Below, in pieces: positions 28,130 to 36,900 of a DNA stretch of 64,000 nt (the first letter of the stretch is position 1; every line of letters starts with the position of its first letter). Location of the stretch: positions 2,356,001 to 2,420,000 of the forward strand of contig NZ_BBZB01000001.1 of the NCBI RefSeq assembly GCF_001269985.1, given 5' to 3'. Below the pieces are notes generated by a model. It did no database searches and had not been told where the DNA came from. It saw only the letters and a program-made list of their open reading frames with translations. The position numbers were made by a program, and so were the translations under genes. Source of the stretch: Pseudoalteromonas sp. '520P1 No. 423'. Lineage in GTDB: Bacteria > Pseudomonadota > Gammaproteobacteria > Enterobacterales > Alteromonadaceae.

Positions 28130-31100
28130 ATGCATATTTTACTCTCAGATGGAAGCATATGTTCAATTGAGATAATTTTAGTAATTACACCTGACTTTCC
28201 AATTAAGTATAAACTTAAAACCGATTTATCGACACAAGAGGGGTTGCAGGAATCTATTAAGGTTCAAAAAGAGGTATTTAAGCATGCCTACGAAAGTGCA
28301 TGGTCATGTTTTAATGCCGCAGAACTAAGTAAAAAACAGGATGTGACACTTGCTAAGTTTTCTTTGAAAGTAGTTTATACACCTGAAGAAAACAATTTTT
28401 TAACTCCAATTAAAGGTAAAAGCTCAGGCTTAGCCTATAGTATCGCCATCTATCTAAAAATAAGAAACGAGGTTTTTGGCATAGCAGCGGGTCAACTTCC
28501 TAAGATTTATGCTACCGGTGAAATTCACAATAATGAAATAATAAAAATAAATGCTTTAGATCAAAAATTAAAAGGAGTGTTAGCTTATCAGGAAACTCAA
28601 ACTCAAACTCAAACTCATACGAATCCTAAATTCGTTGTCTTTTACCCTAAAGATAACATTGATGACTTGAATGAAAGTTTAATCAAGAAATTCGAAGATT
28701 TAGGAGGGGAACTTGTTGCTGTCAACTCATTGAATGAGGCTTTAGAGCATTTAGGTATTTGCAACAACAAATATAAACCTGCAAGTCTTCGAGGTAGTGA
28801 AGTATTCGAGTTTGAACATCGAAATTTTTATTTTGGCCGAGATGATTTCATAAAAGAAAAGTATCCTAAAATTATCGACAGCAAGAGGTTAACTATATTA
28901 GAGGGGCGCACCGGTGTAGGTAAATCGAGTTTAGCCCGTTGTGCTTTAATAAATCACTTTTATTTGACTGAAGGTTCAAATAAAAAGCTTGGTTACTCTA
29001 TTTCAAAAGTTGATGATGAAAAAATAAATACACCTTACGGCTTGTTATCTCACTTTTTCTCAAAATTAAAAGCTGACAATAAATTTGACGTTCCTGAATC
29101 AGTTACAACAGACAAGAATGGATTCATCGAAGCCTTTAATAAAACAAAGTTAGATAAAGTTATTTGGGTTATTGATCAATATGAAGTGTTTTTAAGTGAT
29201 CAAAATAAAGCTGTTAATTTTGCCAAATTGTTAGATGATCTATGTAACTCTATTCCTCAACTTAAGGTTGTTCTCGTTTTGAGAACTGAGGTTGTTGCGG
29301 TCTTTAGAGGTTTAAGTGAATTATCAATTTCTTTGAATGCTCCGAACCCTACTGATATCGAAGAGATGATTACTAAGCAACTTGAATATTTCAATATTTC
29401 CATTGAACCGAGTTTAAAAACAAGTTTAATTGATCAAACTTATAGTAAACATGCTGCGCTTTGTCATTTGGGAAGCGTGTTAAAGGAAATGGTGCACATT
29501 GCTAGCACAGATGGAGATGGCAATAAGTTAGAGGAAAAAAGACAGCTTAATCAAGATATTTTTAATGAAGTGTTAAACGGTGGTGACCTTTCAACATATA
29601 TAACATCTAAAGCTGATAAAATCGTAAATAAATATTCTGAACAACAACTTTTTTTATTTTGGGATTTATTTGTTCACTATTCTCAGGAACTGCACGGTCA
29701 AGATTTAAAAGACTTCTTACTAACCACCACCATTAATTTGGCAATAGTTGAACAAAATAACTTAGTCGAATTAATTACGGATTTAGTAGAGGTTAAACTC
29801 GTAACTGAAACGATAAATGCAACAGGCGAAAAAGCTTATAAAATCGTCCATGATTTTCTGGTGGATATCAATAAAAGCAAAGAGTCCAAGCAGATCACTG
29901 AGTCCCTTTGGAGTGTTAATTATAAAAAGTGGTTTGAACAATCTAAGCCTTTTTTGTTGTGGAGGATGAAAAACTTTGAATGCTTAAAATATCGAGGAGA
30001 TAATGAGCAGCCTATATTAGCTGAACATGCAGCTATAGAAGGTGAATCGTTACTTAGCCAAAATAGTATTAGAGAAGAGCGGATAAAAACTATAGTGAGC
30101 TTATCTGTAAACTTTTATGACAAAAAGAAAATTGAAAATCAAAAAAAGAAAATTGAAAATCAAAACAAGAAAGCTAAACGACTTCAATGGATGGTTTACG
30201 GTGGAGCTGCGTCACTTATAGCTGTAGTCTTATGGGGCCTTTACACTTGGTCTTTATTATCCGAAAGAGACCAAGCCATAGTTAAAGCTAAACAGGCTTT
30301 AACAGCAGAAAAACAGGCAAATAAACTAGCAAGCTTGTTAATCTCAAATTTATCCCAAATGTTGTCTAAAAACTCTTTAGACCTAAGGGATGAGGAACAA
30401 GCGAGAAAAAGTGCACTTATCTCTTTAGCTACAGCAGAGAACCCGCTGAATAGCATAAATAAGTACGCCCAGCAAGTTCTTTCTCGATTAGGGGTTAATC
30501 CAATTGAACGTGATAATATTCCGACTCGAGGCGGAAAAAAGTTTTTGACCTATAATAATGTCTTCGATGTAAATAATGATGCCATTGCTTATTTAAAATC
30601 AGAAAATATCATTCAAATAGAGCATAACTATAGCGCTTTTAAACCATTTCAAATAACAGTAAAAGATCAGATTATAGGTCTAAGATTATTAGGTGATAAA
30701 AATAGGTACTTATTAGTTGAGTATAATAATTCAGAGTATGCGATTTACTTACTCGATGATAAACAACTCAAATATCAAAGTCGTGCTCAGTTAACTGATT
30801 TTAGTAAGAGGCTGATTGTATCAAATGATAAAACAAAACTTTTGATTTTAGATAATGAAGAATCTAGTCAATTAATAAACCTGTCAAATCAAATTATTGA
30901 GTCTAAAGCTATAACAACACCACTATTAACTGAAGTGAGCGCGATTTCAGATAATGGCAATTACCTCGCTGGGCGAGACAAAAATAACTTTCCTATTGTC
31001 TACTCTATATCTTCGCAAAACAGACTAAATACAAAATGGTCTACCAATAGCTCAATAGCACCTATTTTCTTATCAAATGAAAGCATTGTTTTTACAAGGG

Positions 31101-33325
31101 ATTTGATCCCTAAGATTTATAACTACCTTAATAATGAAGAACAAGAATATAAGGGAAAAATTAGTAAACAGACATATATTCTGAATGATATAAGTCAACG
31201 TATTTTTCACCATAGTGGGGGTTTTGCAATAAAAAATGAAACCAGTGATGAGAAAACAGGCTTCAGTATATATAGGCAAGATACAATTGAAAACATAGCG
31301 AGCCCACTTTATAGCAAACTAGACGGGGAATTGCGCTATGAATATAACAATGGAATTATTTCAAGCGCTTATATTACAAAGAGCAGCCTTCGATTGTTAT
31401 CAAAAAATGAAAAGTATTTCGCAATTAAAGCGGGTACAGAGGTTGAGGTATACAGTACAAAGGGGCAATTAGTTACTGTACTAAGAGGTAAAGGTGATGA
31501 AATCAGAAAAATTAAAGATCTTAAAGACAATCGGTTGATTGCTCTTTATCAATCAAGAGATGCTTTTATTTATAATATTGTCACAGGGGAAAAGCAAAGA
31601 ATAGACAATCATGATTTACCGAAGGGTTTTCATTATTTTAGTGATGATGGAAAATATTATGTTTTAATACACAATCAGTCAGAACTATTTGTAAAAAATT
31701 TAAATAATGGTGAGTTGTTTACTAAAAAGCTAGAACAAAAAGTTAAATCAGATGATAACTTATTGCTAGACTCGGGTGGAAAAGAAAGCTTTGTCGAAAT
31801 AAGTTCGAACTTCAGTCGCTTAGTTAAAATTTCATTAGATACAGGAAAAATGAAGATCATACTTGATAACAGTGATAACAGTGATAACAGTGATAACAGT
31901 GATAACAGTGATAACAGTGATAACAGTGATAACAGTGATAACAGTGATAACAAAAGAGGCTTCACCTTATCTCCAAGTAGAAAGAGGCTTCTAGCGACAG
32001 AAGAAACGCAAGATAGCAAACAATTAATAGTATATGAATGTTGTGAATTACCATTAAAGAAAATAACTAGTATTAACATACCTAAGAAGATAATCACTGC
32101 TTTCCATTTTAGTGCTAACGATAAAGTCATTTATGGCTTAAATGGCTATTCAAGTCACAAGGTTAAGGTTGATGAAAAACAAAGAAAATTAACACCTAAG
32201 AATGTATTTTATTGGAGCATCGCAGATGATAAGTTTTACAACAACTCTTTAGACTCCAGTAACTATGACTTTATTAATGAAAATAGCGCGTTTGGTGTTC
32301 TGAATCAAACAATAACTCAATATAAGCTTGATAAGCCAAGTGTTGTATTAGAACATAGAAATTCGCATGGATTAAATTTAGCCCCATCATTTAAGGTCAA
32401 TTTTTTCAATGAATCTGAAAGTCTCTTAAAAATTAGGTCTAAAAGGTTTTCACTTGAACAAGTTAGCCCATCCATAGGTGGAGCTGCTAAATTTAACTTG
32501 CTCGATAGGAAAAACTTAATAAGAAAAAGCATTACTTTACCCGAATTTAGATTAGAAGACTTTAAAGCGATACATTTATCATCGGACTTTGACAAAATTG
32601 TCCTGGAATTAAAAACAGGCATCATTTTTTATAATTTGAAATCTAACAAGTCAATAAAACAAGATGGTGACAGATTATTTTTCATTGGTTTAACTTCAGA
32701 TAGTAAATTTGCAGTCTATGGAAATTATGGATACTTAAGTCCTTATTATTTTGTTGAAATGAATCAATTAAAAATTGATAAACCGAGTGGCATTAATATA
32801 ATCGGAGGGACGGTGAATTTATCATATAACCTTGATAATAAGAGATTCTTATTAGATTACCTGCATAATAATTTTGTCTCTGATAGTTTTGTTTATAGCT
32901 CTAATCTAGGGAACATGGTGAAACTAACCTCGAAGGGTGATGAAGACAAGTTTATTAATTTCTCTAACAATGGTGATTATTTATTATATGGAAATGACTC
33001 TAAACAGGGGGGGAACAAAACCCTTGACTTTGATTCAGCTGTATTTATAGCACCTTATTTTATGAAAAAACATGAATTTGAGGAAATACTGGCTAATAAA
33101 TTTGGTATTGATACTGGCTCTCAAAAAGAGTTTTTTAGTACATTATTGAAACAATTTACAAGAATGACTCAAAAGTTCAACTCTGATAATAATGCAGATG
33201 ATGCTATTCCAAGATATAGCTGCAGTCTAGTTTATAAGGAAAGCAACCGTCACTGTTATGTGACTCCCCCTGAGTTACCAAAAAATTGTAAATCTGTTGT
33301 GCAAAAGACGAATGTTTGCAAGTGA
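28130..33325 (+). CDS. Lon-protease / nSTAND1 NTPase / transmembrane / beta-propeller protein
   Basis: A 1731-residue multidomain protein. Residues about 75-210 match a Lon-type serine protease domain: GKSSG with Ser98 in place of Lon GPSAG, ATGEIHNNEIIKI, and ALDQKLKGV with Lys146 as the dyad lysine. Residues 250-600 are a STAND NTPase: Walker A GRTGVGKSS (259-267) and Walker B VIWVIDQYEVF (D349, with the DQxE form of nSTAND1). A Lys-rich segment then precedes one membrane helix (about 687-708) and a short coiled coil. The remaining 1000 residues look like WD40-type beta-propeller repeats, ending in four cysteines. AAGGA is 7 nt before the ATG. Probably a sensor-triggered protease; the target is unknown. 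Confidence 0.85.
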   Translation: MHILLSDGSICSIEIILVITPDFPIKYKLKTDLSTQEGLQESIKVQKEVFKHAYESAWSCFNAAELSKKQDVTLAKFSLKVVYTPEENNFLTPIKGKSSGLAYSIAIYLKIRNEVFGIAAGQLPKIYATGEIHNNEIIKINALDQKLKGVLAYQETQTQTQTHTNPKFVVFYPKDNIDDLNESLIKKFEDLGGELVAVNSLNEALEHLGICNNKYKPASLRGSEVFEFEHRNFYFGRDDFIKEKYPKIIDSKRLTILEGRTGVGKSSLARCALINHFYLTEGSNKKLGYSISKVDDEKINTPYGLLSHFFSKLKADNKFDVPESVTTDKNGFIEAFNKTKLDKVIWVIDQYEVFLSDQNKAVNFAKLLDDLCNSIPQLKVVLVLRTEVVAVFRGLSELSISLNAPNPTDIEEMITKQLEYFNISIEPSLKTSLIDQTYSKHAALCHLGSVLKEMVHIASTDGDGNKLEEKRQLNQDIFNEVLNGGDLSTYITSKADKIVNKYSEQQLFLFWDLFVHYSQELHGQDLKDFLLTTTINLAIVEQNNLVELITDLVEVKLVTETINATGEKAYKIVHDFLVDINKSKESKQITESLWSVNYKKWFEQSKPFLLWRMKNFECLKYRGDNEQPILAEHAAIEGESLLSQNSIREERIKTIVSLSVNFYDKKKIENQKKKIENQNKKAKRLQWMVYGGAASLIAVVLWGLYTWSLLSERDQAIVKAKQALTAEKQANKLASLLISNLSQMLSKNSLDLRDEEQARKSALISLATAENPLNSINKYAQQVLSRLGVNPIERDNIPTRGGKKFLTYNNVFDVNNDAIAYLKSENIIQIEHNYSAFKPFQITVKDQIIGLRLLGDKNRYLLVEYNNSEYAIYLLDDKQLKYQSRAQLTDFSKRLIVSNDKTKLLILDNEESSQLINLSNQIIESKAITTPLLTEVSAISDNGNYLAGRDKNNFPIVYSISSQNRLNTKWSTNSSIAPIFLSNESIVFTRDLIPKIYNYLNNEEQEYKGKISKQTYILNDISQRIFHHSGGFAIKNETSDEKTGFSIYRQDTIENIASPLYSKLDGELRYEYNNGIISSAYITKSSLRLLSKNEKYFAIKAGTEVEVYSTKGQLVTVLRGKGDEIRKIKDLKDNRLIALYQSRDAFIYNIVTGEKQRIDNHDLPKGFHYFSDDGKYYVLIHNQSELFVKNLNNGELFTKKLEQKVKSDDNLLLDSGGKESFVEISSNFSRLVKISLDTGKMKIILDNSDNSDNSDNSDNSDNSDNSDNSDNSDNKRGFTLSPSRKRLLATEETQDSKQLIVYECCELPLKKITSINIPKKIITAFHFSANDKVIYGLNGYSSHKVKVDEKQRKLTPKNVFYWSIADDKFYNNSLDSSNYDFINENSAFGVLNQTITQYKLDKPSVVLEHRNSHGLNLAPSFKVNFFNESESLLKIRSKRFSLEQVSPSIGGAAKFNLLDRKNLIRKSITLPEFRLEDFKAIHLSSDFDKIVLELKTGIIFYNLKSNKSIKQDGDRLFFIGLTSDSKFAVYGNYGYLSPYYFVEMNQLKIDKPSGINIIGGTVNLSYNLDNKRFLLDYLHNNFVSDSFVYSSNLGNMVKLTSKGDEDKFINFSNNGDYLLYGNDSKQGGNKTLDFDSAVFIAPYFMKKHEFEEILANKFGIDTGSQKEFFSTLLKQFTRMTQKFNSDNNADDAIPRYSCSLVYKESNRHCYVTPPELPKNCKSVVQKTNVCK
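28587..28618 (+). repeat. Gln-Thr microsatellite in the Lon-like domain
   Basis: Hexamer repeat CAAACT in four to five copies encodes QTQTQTQTHT (about residues 155-164), in the surface loop after the catalytic lysine helix. It keeps frame on slippage. Confidence 0.7.
31865..31951 (+). repeat. 9-nt microsatellite (Asp-Asn-Ser) in the propeller
   Basis: Nine perfect copies of GATAACAGT plus a partial tenth, encoding a run of Asp-Asn-Ser within the predicted propeller. The unit preserves frame, so copy number would vary loop length only. Confidence 0.95.
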
Positions 33326-33429
33326 TGACTTAGATTTATCAGTCATTGATATTCGCTTTATGCTTAGGACTTTAATTACCCAAAATACTTTATGGGTGAA
33401 GTTTGTATTAATAGATTTGTGTTCGGTTT

Positions 33430-33470
33430 AAGCCATCATTTTTTCAATATCAGTTGATGGCTTATTTTCT
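33430..33470 (+). terminator. terminator of the NYN/STAND operon
   Basis: 9-bp stem AAGCCATCA (33430-33438) / TGATGGCTT (33455-33463) followed by ATTTTCTT, about 100 bp after the STAND stop. It separates the operon from the toxin gene. Confidence 0.8.
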
Positions 33471-33745
33471 TAATAATGCCTTTCTTGTTTTATGTTAAAC
33501 CATTACGAAATAGTCACTTTACAAAAGTCATTTTCATCAGTGATTAACTCAACTACTTTGTTCATGCCTGCAGTCTTCTTACTTTTTAGGCGAGCTGTAT
33601 GAGCGCTGCTGCGATTCAATTCAACTTCTTATTTTTATTTGGGTTATCTATCGAGCTAATTTTACTCTGGGGGGCAAACCAAGGCTTTAATTCATTTGAA
33701 TAAAATTAGTTGCTATAAATTGGCATAGAACTTAAAGGAGTTATT

Positions 33746-33931
33746 ATGCAAATTTTTCAATTGAACAAAGCTACGAAGACAATATTTATAGTAATGAGCT
33801 CCATAAGTAAGATATTTGCTTTTGAACCCCTTTTTATACTGGCTGATAAGTCAGTTTTTATAAACTTAAATGAAAATTGCTTTTTGATACTCGCTCACAA
33901 ATCTACCCTGGATATTAATTTAAGAGGCTGA
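33746..33931 (+). CDS. possible 61-residue leader ORF upstream of the toxin
   Basis: Begins at an ATG with a strong AAAGGAG ribosome site 5 nt upstream (33734-33740) and ends 6 bp before the toxin ATG. Residues 12-35 are fairly hydrophobic, and the product matches nothing I know. It could be a real small protein translationally coupled to the toxin gene, or chance. The quality of the ribosome site is the main support. Confidence 0.4.
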   Translation: MQIFQLNKATKTIFIVMSSISKIFAFEPLFILADKSVFINLNENCFLILAHKSTLDINLRG

Positions 33932-33936
33932 ATATA

Positions 33937-36900
33937 ATGAAAAAATTTCACTCTGTTTTATGGGGGACATGCTTATTAGCTTCGATAAATGTGTATCCAA
34001 ATGTACCTAGTGTATCCCCAAACCCTGGTCTTCAATATGATAGGTATAATTTTGTAGTTGATTTAGGAGGTTCGCTAAATAGTGAGTATGAGTTAAAAAT
34101 ATCTCTTGGCAATGGGGAGGGAAATTGGCTTGATTTTGAACTAATGACTCCTAATGCTAAGAGAACTGAGTTCTATTATGACAGAGTCATCTCTCAACCA
34201 GGTGATCGCGTCTTTAAATATCAAGCATTTCAAGATGAGGTAGCTGTGTCCAAAGAGTATTTTGGCAGTTACAAAGTTAAGACTGCAAGTCTTTCATCTT
34301 TTAGCCCAGACTCAACAATAAAAGGAAAATCCACCACCTTTACGATAATCGGCAGCAATATCCCAAGTAGTGTGATTGCGAATATAGAAGGTATGGAAGA
34401 GCTTTGCACAAGAAAAAGTTATACCGCTTCACAGGTTACCTTTGCATGTACGGCAAATACTACGGGCGAGAAACAGTTTAATGTAAAAGCGCAGTCTGGT
34501 GGTGAGCGTCTACCTGGTTCAGAGGACTGGTTTATAAATGTATTTAGAAATGAAGCGCCAGAAGTAACGTTCGTAGAATCAGTTGCTGTAAATGACAATG
34601 TGCTCAGTGCAAAAGTAAGAAGTACAGATGATGTGGCGCTGGAGCGAGTTTCATTCACATTGCATGACAAAGATGGTACGAAATTAGATATACAAGACTC
34701 TGTTGTGGTAACACAACCAAAAGACGTCACATTTAATAGCGACCCGTCCGCACTATCTTGGGGGTATCAACCGGCAGGCAAAGATGAAGAAACAGCGTGG
34801 TTAATTGACATATCAGGTTTAGATGCAGGTAACTACTACATTGTTTTCTATGGATCGGACGGCACAACGGTTGTTGATACAAGCCATATTGCTTTCACAA
34901 AAACAATACCAGCGGATTCTGCACCTGTCGTTGCAGTTACAGAGTCAGTTGCAGTCAATGATAATGTGCTCAGTGCAAAAGTAAGAAGTACAGATGATGT
35001 GGCGTTGGAGCGAGTTTCATTCACATTGCATGACAAAGATGGTACGAAATTAGATATACAAGACTCTGTGGTCGTAACACAACCAAAAGACGTCACATTT
35101 AATAGCGACCCGTCCGCACTATCTTGGGGGTATCAACCGGCAGGCAAAGATGAAGAAACAGCGTGGTTAATTGACATATCAGGTTTAGATGCAGGTAACT
35201 ACTACATTGTTTTCTATGGATCGGACGGCACAACGGTTGTTGATACAAGCCATATTGCTTTCACAAAAACAATACCAGCGGATTCTGCACCTGTCGTTGC
35301 AGTTACAGAGTCAGTTGCAGTCAATGATAATGTGCTCAGTGCAAAAGTAAGAAGTACAGATGATGTGACGTTGGAGCGAGTTTCATTCACATTGCATGAC
35401 AAAGATGGTACGAAATTAGATATACAAGACTCTGTGGTCGTAACACAACCAAAAGACGTCAGATTTAATAGCGACCCGTCCGCACTATCTTGGGGGTATC
35501 AACCGGCAGGCAAAGATGAAGAAACAGCGTGGTTAATTGACATATCAGGTTTAGATGCAGGTAACTACTACATTGTTTTCTATGGATCGGACGGCACAAC
35601 GGTTGTTGATACAAGCCATATTGCTTTCACAAAAACAATACCAGCGGACTCAGCACCTGTCGTTGCAGTTACAGAGTCAGTTGCAGTCAATGATAATGTG
35701 CTCAGTGCAAAAGTAAGAAGTACAGATGATGTGACGTTGGAGCGAGTTTCATTCACATTGCATGACAAAGATGGTACGAAATTAGATATACAAGACTCTG
35801 TGGTCGTAACACAACCAAAAGACGTCAGATTTAATAGCGACCCGTCCGCACTATCTTGGGGGTATCAACCGGCAGGCAAAGATGAAGAAACAGCGTGGTT
35901 AATTGACATATCAGGTTTAGATGCAGGTAACTACTACATTGTTTTCTATGGATCGGACGGCACAACGGTTGTTGATACAAGCCATATTGCTTTCACAAAA
36001 ACAATACCAGCGGACTCAGCACCTGTCGTTGCAGTTACAGAGTCAGTTGCAGTCAATGATAATGTGCTCAGTGCAAAAGTAAGAAGTACAGATGATGTGG
36101 CGCTGGAGCGAGTTTCATTCACATTGCATGACAAAGATGGTACGAAATTAGATATACAAGACTCTGTGGTCGTAACACAACCAAAAGACGTCACATTTAA
36201 TAGCGACCCGTCCGCACTATCTTGGGGGTATCAACCGGCAGGCAAAGATGAAGAAACAGCGTGGTTAATTGACATATCAGGTTTAGATGCAGGTAACTAC
36301 TACATTGTTTTCTATGGATCGGACGGCACAACGGTTGTTGATACAAGCCATATTGCTTTCACAAAAACAATACCAGCGGACTCAGCACCTGTCGTTGCAG
36401 TTACAGAGTCAGTTGCAGTCAATGATAATGTGCTCAGTGCAAAAGTAAGAAGTACAGATGATGTGGCGCTGGAGCGAGTTTCATTCACATTGCATGACAA
36501 AGATGGTACGAAATTAGATATACAAGACTCTGTTGTGGTAACACAACCAAAAGACGTCACATTTAATAGCGACCCGTCCGCACTATCTTGGGGGTATCAA
36601 CCGGCAGGCAAAGATGAAGAAACAGCGTGGTTAATTGACATATCAGGTTTAGATGCAGGTAACTACTACATTGTTTTCTATGGATCGGACGGCACAACGG
36701 TTGTTGATACAAGCCATATTGCTTTCACAAAAACAATACCAGCGGATTCTGCACCTGTCGTTGCAGTTACAGAGTCAGTTGCAGTCAATGATAATGTGCT
36801 CAGTGCAAAAGTAAGAAGTACAGATGATGTGGCGTTGGAGCGAGTTTCATTCACATTGCATGACAAAGATGGTACGAAATTAGATATACAAGACTCTGTG

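Larger units (their letters stand above)
33326..33936. other. 610-bp region between the STAND operon and the toxin gene
   Basis: Contains a terminator near 33430 and a possible small frame at 33746 (separate entries). On the minus strand, bases about 33515-33625 hold an open stretch of about 40 codons without a start, possibly a decayed gene end. Nothing else is supported. Confidence 0.5.

Noticed and set aside
31675..32130. Minus-strand 151-codon frame rich in Leu-Ser
   Set aside because: It is the complement of the Asp-Asn-Ser microsatellite inside the STAND gene, with no start signals.
33515..33625. Minus-strand open stretch resembling a small DNA-binding protein tail
   Set aside because: About 40 codons without a start and with a stop directly upstream; at best a gene remnant, too little to name.
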